Source: UBA12403 sp043808565
GTDB lineage: Bacteria > Patescibacteriota > Patescibacteriia > UBA9934 > GWF2-40-263
NCBI GenBank assembly: GCA_043808565.1
Contig: JAZDEQ010000051.1
Location: 1-22,925, forward strand
Direction: 5' to 3'
DNA length: 22,925 nucleotides
Both the position numbers and the translations under genes were made by a program. The notes beneath the pieces are model-generated. The model saw only the letters and a list, made by a program, of their open reading frames with translations. It had not been told where the DNA came from and did not search any database. Positions 14,121 through 20,704 of the stretch are shown piece by piece (position 1 is the first letter of the stretch; the number at the start of each line of letters is the position of its first letter).

Positions 14121-15314
14121 TTATTTGGTAATTTTGGTTACGGCACCAGCTCCAACAGTTTTACCACCTTCGCGGATAGCAAAACGTTGATTTTCTTCAA
14201 GAGCAACTGGTTGAATGAGCTTAACGGTAATATCAGTAGTATCACCAGGCATGACCATTTCTGTTCCCTCTGGAAGAGTGAGCTCGCCAGTTACGTCGGT
14301 TGTACGGATATAAAACTGTGGTTTATAGCCATTGAAAAATGGCTTGTGACGACCACCTTCTTCTTTAGACAAAACGTAAATTTTAGCTTGAAATTCTGTG
14401 TGTGGAGTAACCGAACCGGTTTTGGCCAAAACCATACCACGTTCGATATCTTCCTTTTTAACACCGCGCAAAAGCAAACCAGCGTTATCGCCAGCCATAC
14501 CTTCGGCCAAGGACTTGTTAAACATTTCAATGCCAGTAACCACGGTTTTAGATGGCTCTGGTTTAAGGCCGACTAATTCAACTTCCTCGTTAATATGAAT
14601 AATACCGCGCTCAATACGACCTGTGGCCACTGTGCCACGACCTTCAATAGAGAAAACGTCTTCGACAGCCATAAGAAACGGCTTATCGACTTCACGAACT
14701 GGTTCTGGAATAAAAGTATCTAAGGCGTTCATTAAATCCATGATTGGTTTGGTAACTGCGTCATCGGTAGGATTTTCCAAAGCCTTCAAAGCTGAACCAC
14801 GGATAATTGGTGTGGTATCGCCTGGGAATTCGTATTTTTTCAACAAATCACGAATTTCTTCTTCAACCAAATCAAGAAGCTCTGGATCATCAACCATATC
14901 AACTTTGTTCATGAAAACTACAATAGAAGGCACACCAACCTGACGGGCCAAAAGAATGTGCTCGCGAGTTTGAGGCATAGGACCATCGGCTGCAGAAACC
15001 ACAAGAATGGCGCCATCCATTTGGGCGGCACCGGTAATCATGTTCTTAATATAGTCAGCATGTCCTGGGCAATCTACGTGGGCATAATGACGATTTTCGG
15101 TTTGATACTCACAATGGGCAGTAGAAATGGTAATACCACGAGCTTTAGATTCGGGTGATTTATCAAGATCATCGACACCTTTCTTTTGAGCGACTAAACC
15201 TTTAGCGCCAAGAACTGCTAAAATCGCAGCGGTTAATGTAGTTTTACCGTGGTCAACGTGACCAATAGTGCCGACGTTAACGTGCGGCTTGTTGCGTTGA
15301 AAAGCTTCGGCCAT
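14121..15314 (-). CDS. tuf: Elongation factor Tu
   Basis: EF-Tu delivers aminoacyl-tRNA to the ribosomal A site in a GTP-dependent manner. The product has 397 residues, the usual length. The G1 motif GHVDHGKTT is at residues 18-26. RGITI, DCPGHADY and NKVDMV follow in order. The catalytic His is within DCPGHADY. The C-terminal domains carry RGTVATGRIERG, GLLLRGV and the end AIREGGKTVGAGAVTKI. It has its own promoter (15431-15459) and a structured leader. rpsJ lies just downstream. Confidence 0.98.
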   Translation of the reverse strand: MAEAFQRNKPHVNVGTIGHVDHGKTTLTAAILAVLGAKGLVAQKKGVDDLDKSPESKARGITISTAHCEYQTENRHYAHVDCPGHADYIKNMITGAAQMDGAILVVSAADGPMPQTREHILLARQVGVPSIVVFMNKVDMVDDPELLDLVEEEIRDLLKKYEFPGDTTPIIRGSALKALENPTDDAVTKPIMDLMNALDTFIPEPVREVDKPFLMAVEDVFSIEGRGTVATGRIERGIIHINEEVELVGLKPEPSKTVVTGIEMFNKSLAEGMAGDNAGLLLRGVKKEDIERGMVLAKTGSVTPHTEFQAKIYVLSKEEGGRHKPFFNGYKPQFYIRTTDVTGELTLPEGTEMVMPGDTTDITVKLIQPVALEENQRFAIREGGKTVGAGAVTKITK

Positions 15315-15335
15315 ATTTTAGCTGTAATTAGCGGT

Positions 15336-15382
15336 TCTTGATTTTTGGTCCGATCTCGAGCTTCGGGCCAATTAATCCAAGA
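15336..15382 (-). promoter_or_regulatory. Long imperfect hairpin in the tuf leader
   Basis: On the minus strand TCTTGGATT pairs with AATCAAGA (one bulged G), TTGG pairs with CCAA, and CCGA pairs with TCGG around a 9-base loop. It lies between the tuf promoter and the ATG. No U-tract follows, so it is not a simple terminator. A control role is inferred only from position and structure. Confidence 0.5.
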
Positions 15383-15430
15383 AAAACCGCAAAAATATTA
15401 GATTTTTTATTTTTTTTAAATAGCGGCAAT

Positions 15431-15459
15431 AGTGTAACAAAACCCTTTAAAAAACGCAA
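15431..15459 (-). promoter_or_regulatory. Probable tuf promoter
   Basis: On the minus strand TTGCGT (-35, 15454-15459) and TACACT (-10, 15431-15436) are separated by 17 bases, and TG one base before the -10 makes it an extended -10 element. The predicted leader is about 110 bases. Confidence 0.55.
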
Positions 15460-15483
15460 GGGGCTAACCTTTCCACAGTTTGT

Positions 15484-16116
15484 CTACTCAATTGGTTCTA
15501 GATAGAACTGCTCTTCGCCGGGTTCGTCTTCGGGTTTTTTTGAGGCAGCAGAAGCAACAGAGGCATCGGAGGCAACAGGTATCTCGGAAACAGACGGAAT
15601 TTCGTTGATTTGGGAACCAAACTTTTCTTCAACAATTTTTTGCTCAGATGGGCCGAATTTTGTGGCGTCCCAAGTCTCTGAATTATCACCAGCTGGTTTC
15701 ATGGTTTCCCAAATATCCTTTGGAGTTTGCCAAGACGACGTTTCGTTGGTTTCTGGACGTTTTATTTCTTTGGATGGTTCGGATTCAAATTTAACATCGT
15801 CAGAAGGCGAATTGCCATTCGCCCCTACGGCCAATGATTCACGTGGGGTTTTCCAATCCTCGTCAAAATCAAAATGACCGTTCTCATTATAATAATCTTC
15901 CTCATCGTAATCATCGTCTGAATAATCATCGGTAAAATCATCGAAACCAGACGGTAAACATGGCTCTGGGTCAGATTGGACTGATGAGACGGCTAGCTTT
16001 TCATAAGCCTCTAAACCCATGAGAACATAGGTATCTTCCCCGTTTTGGTCAGTCACCACCAATCGATCGCCAGTGCGGCGGACAAGGTTTAAAAGTCGCT
16101 TAAATTGATTGTCCAT
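15484..16116 (-). CDS. Hypothetical acidic protein with Phd/YefM-like N terminus
   Basis: The first 45 residues (LVRRTGDRLVVTDQNGEDTY, then VLMGLEAYEKL) resemble the N-terminal fold of Phd/YefM-type antitoxins, which often read PVVLMSLEEYERL. The rest is low-complexity: a strongly acidic Asp/Glu/Tyr stretch at residues 59-88 and then a Ser/Pro/Glu-rich tail up to residue 210, which is likely disordered. No toxin-like ORF is next to it. It has a TTGACA-based promoter whose -10 box is 9 bases from the ATG, so its mRNA is predicted to be almost leaderless. It lies upstream of tuf in the same direction and may be co-transcribed with it in part. Its function is unknown. A role in binding basic partners such as ribosomal proteins is only a guess. 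Confidence 0.8.
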   Translation of the reverse strand: MDNQFKRLLNLVRRTGDRLVVTDQNGEDTYVLMGLEAYEKLAVSSVQSDPEPCLPSGFDDFTDDYSDDDYDEEDYYNENGHFDFDEDWKTPRESLAVGANGNSPSDDVKFESEPSKEIKRPETNETSSWQTPKDIWETMKPAGDNSETWDATKFGPSEQKIVEEKFGSQINEIPSVSEIPVASDASVASAASKKPEDEPGEEQFYLEPIE

Positions 16117-16125
16117 AATGAGGTT

Positions 16126-16154
16126 ATTTTGCGACCTTGAGAAACTAATGTCAA
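16126..16154 (-). promoter_or_regulatory. Promoter of the acidic hypothetical gene
   Basis: On the minus strand a perfect TTGACA (16149-16154) is followed after 17 bases by CAAAAT (16126-16131, 4 of 6). Only 9 bases separate the -10 from the ATG at 16116, so the transcript should start within a few bases of the start codon. Confidence 0.65.
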
Positions 16155-16158
16155 GGTC

Positions 16159-16189
16159 TGTTACGAATTACGAAAAGTACCGAATATAC
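16159..16189. repeat. Dispersed repeat, copy 1 of 3
   Basis: GTTACGAATTACGAAAAG followed by TACCGAATATAC on the plus strand. It matches the copy at 20573-20602 with two differences and the inverted copy at 20662-20694. All three lie in intergenic DNA. Confidence 0.8.
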
Positions 16190-16208
16190 AAATTTTTTAA
16201 TTCAAAAA

Positions 16209-16229
16209 CACTCGCAATTTTTGCGAGTG
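16209..16229. terminator. Bidirectional terminator after the frameshifted hypothetical gene
   Basis: CACTCGCAA pairs perfectly with TTGCGAGTG (9 bp) around a 3-base loop. On the minus strand it is followed by TTTTTG, giving a good terminator for the gene ending at 16305. A weaker T tract is present on the plus strand. Confidence 0.8.
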
Positions 16230-16304
16230 GTTTTAATAAATTTTCATTTATATCTAAGATTTAACAACAACCTCCCAAATTATTTTAACTTATCTTCTGT
16301 AACC

Positions 16305-16621
16305 TTATCTGCTCCGTTCCTCGCCCTTAATAATCCAGGGATTTCCTCTCATTGTTCGCAAAAAACGAACATCATCGCCAACAACAGGTTGTTTGGGAGC
16401 TCCTGGCTGTGCGTGCATAAAATTAATACTCCCATCAGAATTCTTTACAGCAATACCACGATCTGCTTTTTTAATGTTATTCTACCATTATCAATAATTA
16501 CTTGATCGCCTCTTACGGCAGTGACTTTTCCTTCTTGTACACCGGTAGTTTCTTCTTCTTTTCTGGTTTCACTAATTCCCATTTGTTGCATAGCAGACCC
16601 GAAGTCTATTTTTCTACCCAT
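16305..16621 (-). CDS. Hypothetical protein with likely -1 frameshift (58 aa or 105 aa)
   Basis: I do not recognise the family. The zero frame starts at ATG 16621 (MGRKIDFGSAMQQMG) and stops at TAA 16445-16447 after 58 residues. The -1 frame continues the protein convincingly to TAA 16305-16307, giving 105 residues with a segment such as NFMHAQPGAPKQPVVGDDV and an end near WIIKGEERSR. The frames meet at A-AAA-AAG, the slippery heptamer of E. coli dnaX. Slippage there reads TLKK-ADRG without loss of residues, and the zero-frame stop comes 18 bases after it. A seventh A in the genome would give the same 105-residue product. The part GKVTAVRGDQVIIDNGRITL looks like short beta strands, possibly an OB or SH3-like barrel. 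The gene has its own poly-G promoter and terminator. A pseudogene or an assembly error is possible. Confidence 0.65.
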
Positions 16622-16653
16622 ATTTTGAAAAATTAATTTTTAAAACCAACCTC

Positions 16654-16682
16654 ATTTTACCCCCCCCCCTGTATTTTTACAA
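16654..16682 (-). promoter_or_regulatory. Poly-G spacer promoter, copy A (17-base spacer)
   Basis: On the minus strand -35 TTGTAA (16677-16682) and -10 TAAAAT (16654-16659) are separated by AAATACA plus ten Gs (16660-16669), a total of 17, the optimal spacing. The predicted start is about 26 bases before the ATG at 16621. The surrounding 75 bases are duplicated at 18236-18314. Changes in the G run would alter the spacing and so the promoter strength. Confidence 0.65.
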
Positions 16683-16700
16683 GGGTTTTATTAACACCTG

Positions 16701-16728
16701 AATAGGACAAATATGACCAATAGGACAA
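16701..16728. repeat. Short direct repeat upstream of promoter copy A
   Basis: AATAGGACAA occurs at 16701-16710 and at 16719-16728, 18 bases apart start to start, just upstream of the -35 box on the minus strand. It could be a paired binding site for an activator or repressor, which is speculation. Copy B lacks it. Confidence 0.4.
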
Positions 16729-16730
16729 CT

Positions 16731-16761
16731 AAAAATACCGCCATTTTTTGGCGGTATTTTT
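16731..16761. terminator. Bidirectional terminator between the two poly-G cassettes
   Basis: AAAAATACCGCCA (16731-16743) pairs perfectly with TGGCGGTATTTTT (16749-16761) around a 5-T loop. A-run and T-run flank it, so it works on both strands. On the minus strand it ends the transcript of the 439-residue gene. The stretch 16762-16896 between it and that gene's stop shows no ORF or clear motif. Confidence 0.88.
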
Positions 16762-16896
16762 TTATTTTACGACTTACGCGTTTGGACGCAGAAGAATAAG
16801 GAAAGACTAAAGCTTTTCACAAAACGTACACGGCACACACTGAACGAAAAACAGAACAAAAAACACAAGCCTAAACAAAACCAAATACCTAATGTG

Positions 16897-18216
16897 TTAA
16901 TCCCATTTTTTTTTCTCCTGTAAAAAATCTTCTATTTTAACACCGGCAATGCTGATTCGCTTTTTTAAATTTGGAAATTTTTCCAACAACTTTCTCGCCA
17001 ACGATATAACACTTTCTGCGCTCCCTTCTTGCTCTTGTCCGTTTTTCCAACTAAACTCGTAAGCAATTTCATTCGAACTTTTTAAAATGGAATCAACAAA
17101 ATTCACCTTCTTTTTTTCAACACTCCTAATAAAATTTTCGATAAAACCAAAAGCCTTTTCTTCACTTCCCAAAGCCTCGAAAAAAGAAACGTCGGCCCCT
17201 TTCCCATACCGCACTTCTAAAATCTTGTTTGCAGCTTCTTTCGGATCAACATCCGACCAGATATCTACACCAGTTATATAATAACTAAAGAATTGTCCAC
17301 ATCCCGAATCTGAATCTTGAACCACTTCTTGGTGAACTATTATTTTTCCTTCTGTTCCATAATATTTGTCAGTGGTTCTTCCATAACTATCACCATGACC
17401 GGTTAATTCGTCTCTTCGTTGTCTATCTCTAACTTCTTCCCCTGTTTTACGTTGGGTAATTGGCACATTAAGCATAGCTTCTATACACTCTAAAGCATCA
17501 AGTCCTTCCGGTATTGGAAATATTTTACCGAATTTTATATATTCAACCATTTTTCTTAATTTTTCCGGTATTTCTTTTTTGCCCCAATCTATTTCCCTAC
17601 TCTTTTTGGCCTGATCCAATAATTTTGAAACTTCTTCTTTATATTGTAGATAAGTTTTTTTATCACAATACTCTAAAGGAAAGCCCCCGTCTCCTTCTTC
17701 ATAACACCGGCCGGTTCTTAACCAACTCTCAGCATTATTTTTATATTCCGCTTCATCATTTCGGCGTTTTTCAATACCAGCAACAACAAAAGAACCTAAA
17801 TACAAATCTGGAAGACCGTCAATTCCTTCATGCCCTGTTCTTCCTGATGTCGCAACCTCAATTAACTCATCTCCGAAAATTTGTCTTTCAAATTTTAAGT
17901 CTATAAAACTCCCCAGCGTTTTTCTTCCTTCAAGAATTTCCCTTTTTGCCAAAAGTCTTGCTATGGTTCTATCTTCTGTGGCTCCTTCACCAAAAGGAAT
18001 TACCTGTTCACTTTTCCAGCCATGTGAATAATCATGAAACTCTTTAGTTACTAAAACTCCGGCAAAACCTGAACTCAGTCGGGGCATTAATTCTTTTTTT
18101 AAAAACTCTAATGCTGCTATTAGAGCCGCTTCGTTCTCTTTTTCAAAGTCTGCTTGCTCTCTAATTTTTTTAATTTCTCGTCTATTTGGCCTACTAATTA
18201 AGCCCCCCCCTCCCAT
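16897..18216 (-). CDS. Hypothetical protein, 439 aa, with a G8 run at the start
   Basis: I do not recognise a family. The product has 439 residues. It is charged, with no signal peptide or membrane segment. Residues 11-42 look helical (NRREIKKIREQADFEKENEA), an Asp/Glu/Lys-rich helical end covers about 370-439, and the middle holds several Tyr/Gly-rich stretches such as TGHGDSYGRTTDKYYGTEGK. The start given is ATG 18216 (MGGGGLISRP), followed by eight Gs (18203-18210). A second ATG at 18236 is closer to the predicted mRNA start and to the start position of the companion gene. It reads MSRRPLPWEGGA and stops at once, but with nine Gs it would run into the same ORF. The gene has a poly-G promoter and terminators on both sides. 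The region is more A+T-rich than the ribosomal genes. Confidence 0.75.
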   Translation of the reverse strand: MGGGGLISRPNRREIKKIREQADFEKENEAALIAALEFLKKELMPRLSSGFAGVLVTKEFHDYSHGWKSEQVIPFGEGATEDRTIARLLAKREILEGRKTLGSFIDLKFERQIFGDELIEVATSGRTGHEGIDGLPDLYLGSFVVAGIEKRRNDEAEYKNNAESWLRTGRCYEEGDGGFPLEYCDKKTYLQYKEEVSKLLDQAKKSREIDWGKKEIPEKLRKMVEYIKFGKIFPIPEGLDALECIEAMLNVPITQRKTGEEVRDRQRRDELTGHGDSYGRTTDKYYGTEGKIIVHQEVVQDSDSGCGQFFSYYITGVDIWSDVDPKEAANKILEVRYGKGADVSFFEALGSEEKAFGFIENFIRSVEKKKVNFVDSILKSSNEIAYEFSWKNGQEQEGSAESVISLARKLLEKFPNLKKRISIAGVKIEDFLQEKKKWD

Positions 18217-18266
18217 GGTAATGGTCTTCTTGACATAAATTTAAATTAATTTTAAAAACTGACTTT

Positions 18267-18300
18267 ATTTTACCCCCCCCCCCCCCCTGTATTTTGGCAA
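18267..18300 (-). promoter_or_regulatory. Poly-G spacer promoter, copy B (22-base spacer)
   Basis: On the minus strand -35 TTGCCA (18295-18300, 5 of 6) and -10 TAAAAT (18267-18272) are separated by AAATACA plus fifteen Gs (18273-18287), a total of 22. This is five more than optimal, so the promoter is predicted to be weak in this state. Loss of five Gs would give the 17-base spacer seen in copy A. Confidence 0.65.
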
Positions 18301-18330
18301 GGGTTTTATTAACAGGCGTTTGAATAAACA

Positions 18331-18361
18331 AAAAAGACCGCCGAAAATCGGCAGTCTTTTT
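18331..18361. terminator. Bidirectional terminator after fusA
   Basis: AAAAAGACCGCCGA (18331-18344) pairs with TCGGCAGTCTTTTT (18348-18361), with one mismatch and a 3-A loop. T-runs are present on both strands. On the minus strand it ends the rpsL-rpsG-fusA transcript and shields the next cassette from read-through. Confidence 0.85.
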
Positions 18362-18382
18362 TTTGTTTATCGGAATCACGAG

Positions 18383-18446
18383 GCCAGCCGTCGCTCGTGG
18401 CGAGCTATGGCTTGGCACGCGAGATTCTTCTCGGCTCGGAATGACA
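18383..18446. repeat. Structured dispersed repeat downstream of fusA
   Basis: The first half (18383-18416) folds as GCCA-GCC-TCGC with GCGA-GGC-TGGC, with small bulges and a 5-base loop. The second half (18421-18446) reads GAGATTCTTCTCGG followed by CTCGGAATGACA, which resembles a GAGATTCTTC...GGAATGACA repeat seen between genes in many bacterial genomes. No protein is coded here. Confidence 0.6.
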
Positions 18447-18472
18447 GGTCGAGTTGAGTTTATTTTTTTATT

Positions 18473-20560
18473 TTATCGTCTTGTGCCGGTTCTGGCGGCG
18501 ACAATTTCTTCGGTAACATTTCGAGGGGCTTCTTCGTAGTGATCGAATTCCATGGTGTAGCTGGCACGACCTTGGGTCATGGAACGAAGCGAGGTGGCAT
18601 AACCAAACATTTCGGCCAAAGGAACAATGGCTCGGATAACTTTGGAACCAGAACGATCGGACATTTCTTGAATTTGACCGCGCTTGGCATTGATATCACC
18701 GACCACCGAGCCCATGAAATCTTCCGGAGTAACGGCTTCGACTTTCATAACTGGCTCGAGCAAAATAAGACCGGCTTTTTTACAACCATCTTGAAAAGCC
18801 ATGGAGCCAGCAATTTTGAAAGCCGCTTCTGAAGAGTCGACTTCGTGGTAACTACCATCAAAAACTGTAACTTTAACATCAATCAAAGGATAACCGGCCA
18901 ACACACCGCGATCGGCGGCTTCGTGAGCGCCTTTATCAATAGGCGAAATGTATTCACGAGGAATTGAACCACCTTTAATGGCTTCGATAAATTCGTAGCC
19001 TTTGCCAGATTCGTTCTTTTCAATACGCAACCAGCAGTGGCCATACTGACCACGACCACCAGACTGACGAATATATTTACCTTCAGCCTCGGCTGAACCA
19101 CGAATAGTTTCCTTAAAAGCCACCTGCGGTTTACCAACCGTAGCTTCAACGCTGAATTCACGTTTCATGCGCTCGACAATAATATCAAGATGTAACTCGC
19201 CCATACCACCGATAATGGTTTGCAAAGTTTCTTCGTCAGTATGAACTTTGAAAGTCGGGTCTTCTTCAGCCAACTTTTGCAAAGCAATGGCCATTTTTTC
19301 CTGGTCAACTTTAGTTTTTGGTTCAATAGCAATAAAGATAACTGGCTCGGGGAAAGTAATTGATTCGAGAACAATTGGATGATCTGGATCACAAAGAGTG
19401 TGACCGGTAAAAGTATTTTTTAAACCTACCGCGGCGGCAATTTCGCCGGCATAAACTTCATCAACATCTTCACGGGAATTAGCGTGCAAACGAACAATGC
19501 GACCAATACGCTCTCTTTCACCGGTGGCCGTATTTAAAACATAGGAACCAGCTTTAATCGTACCAGAATAGACACGAAAAAAAGCTAATTTACCAACAAA
19601 AGGATCGGCGGCAATTTTAAAGGCCAAGGCTGTGAAAGGCTCGCTATCTTTTGGCTCGCGCAAAATTTCAATTTCATGATTATCAACATCAAAACCTTTC
19701 ATTGGTGGCACGTCCATGGGTGATGGAAGATAATCAACCACCGCATCGAGCATCATTTGGACACCTTTATTTTTAAGAGCACTGCCGCAAAGAATTGGAA
19801 TAATTTGAACCGCAATACAAGCCTTGCGAAGAACGCGCTTTAAATCATCCAAAGGAATTTCTTCGCCAGCTAAATACTTGGTCATGAGGACTTCGTCGTT
19901 TTCAACAATAGCCTCAACAAGCTGAGCTCGATATTCTTTGGCCTTATCAAGCATTTCAGCTGGCACTTCTGATTCTTCAATTTCTTTGCCCATTTCATCT
20001 TTATAAATTTCGGCTTTCATGCGCAACAAATCAACAATACCGATAAATTTATCTTCAGTACCAATAGGCAACTGAATAGGATAAGCTTTTTTGGTTAAAC
20101 GTGTATGAATAGACTCAACGTCTTTGAAAAAATCAGCACCGGTACGATCGAGTTTATTAATAAAACACAAACGCGGCACACCATAATCATCGGCATAACG
20201 CCAGTTGGTTTCAGATTGAGGCTCAACGCCAGCCACGCCATCAAAAATCACGCAAGCGCCATCAAGAACGCGAAGCGAACGCTTAACTTCAACAGTAAAG
20301 TCAATGTGTCCGGGAGTATCGATAAGATTAACGCGGTGGCCTTTCCAAAAACAAGTCGTAGCCGCGGCAGTAATGGTAATACCACGTTCTTGTTCCTGTT
20401 CCATCCAGTCCATGGTGGCCGCACCTTCGTGGACTTCACCGATTTTGTGTTTTTTACCAGTGTAATACAAAACCCGCTCAGAAACTGTGGTTTTGCCAGC
20501 ATCAATATGGGCAATAATTCCAATATTACGAGTTTTTTCTTGGCTATATTCTCTTGGCAT
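18473..20560 (-). CDS. fusA: Elongation factor G
   Basis: EF-G drives translocation of tRNA and mRNA on the ribosome, and with RRF recycles subunits. The product has 695 residues, the normal length. The G1 motif AHIDAGKTT is at residues 17-25. RGITITAAATT, DTPGHIDF and NKLDRTGADF follow. Domain IV has the conserved QSGGRGQYGH, and domain V has GRASYTMEFDHYEEAP near the end. ATG 20560 begins MPREYSQEKTRNIGIIAHID. It lies downstream of rpsG with a repeat-filled gap of 144 bases and is followed by a terminator. Confidence 0.98.
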   Translation of the reverse strand: MPREYSQEKTRNIGIIAHIDAGKTTVSERVLYYTGKKHKIGEVHEGAATMDWMEQEQERGITITAAATTCFWKGHRVNLIDTPGHIDFTVEVKRSLRVLDGACVIFDGVAGVEPQSETNWRYADDYGVPRLCFINKLDRTGADFFKDVESIHTRLTKKAYPIQLPIGTEDKFIGIVDLLRMKAEIYKDEMGKEIEESEVPAEMLDKAKEYRAQLVEAIVENDEVLMTKYLAGEEIPLDDLKRVLRKACIAVQIIPILCGSALKNKGVQMMLDAVVDYLPSPMDVPPMKGFDVDNHEIEILREPKDSEPFTALAFKIAADPFVGKLAFFRVYSGTIKAGSYVLNTATGERERIGRIVRLHANSREDVDEVYAGEIAAAVGLKNTFTGHTLCDPDHPIVLESITFPEPVIFIAIEPKTKVDQEKMAIALQKLAEEDPTFKVHTDEETLQTIIGGMGELHLDIIVERMKREFSVEATVGKPQVAFKETIRGSAEAEGKYIRQSGGRGQYGHCWLRIEKNESGKGYEFIEAIKGGSIPREYISPIDKGAHEAADRGVLAGYPLIDVKVTVFDGSYHEVDSSEAAFKIAGSMAFQDGCKKAGLILLEPVMKVEAVTPEDFMGSVVGDINAKRGQIQEMSDRSGSKVIRAIVPLAEMFGYATSLRSMTQGRASYTMEFDHYEEAPRNVTEEIVAARTGTRR

Positions 20561-20572
20561 AAAAATTACTTT

Positions 20573-20694
20573 GTTACGAATTACGAAAAGCGCCGAATAT
20601 ACTAATGGTTTGAAACCAAAATTACCCCCAACTTCTTACCCTAAACAGCTAACCACCAAATTCGCATATTCGTTACTTTTCGTAATTCGTAACC
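20573..20694. repeat. Inverted pair of the dispersed repeat between fusA and rpsG
   Basis: GTTACGAATTACGAAAAG followed by CGCCGAATATAC (20573-20602) and the inverted copy at 20662-20694 (on the minus strand GTTACGAATTACGAAAAG, then TAACGAATATGCGAA) could pair over about 30 bases around a 59-base spacer. A third copy lies at 16159-16189. A short TGGTTT/AAACCA hairpin lies in the spacer. Confidence 0.8.
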
Positions 20695-20704
20695 CTGTAT
20701 TAAT

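Noticed and set aside
13932..14576. Plus-strand reading frame of 214 residues
   Set aside because: It is antisense to tuf and rpsJ, whose protein sequences are certain, and its composition is that of a reverse-strand shadow.
15440..15460. Terminator between the acidic gene and tuf
   Set aside because: CCCTT and AAGGG could pair over a 9-base loop before TTTTG, but the stem is only 5 bp and it coincides with the tuf promoter.
16221..16505. Plus-strand reading frame of 94 residues
   Set aside because: It is antisense to the frameshifted hypothetical gene, begins within a terminator hairpin and looks like random A/T-rich sequence.
17514..17906. Plus-strand reading frame of 130 residues inside the 439-residue gene
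   Set aside because: It is Phe/Leu-rich, as expected from the complement of a Lys/Glu-rich coding strand, and has no start signals.
18194..18418. Minus-strand reading frame of 74 residues
   Set aside because: It runs through a dispersed repeat, a terminator and the poly-G promoter, so it is not likely to be a protein.
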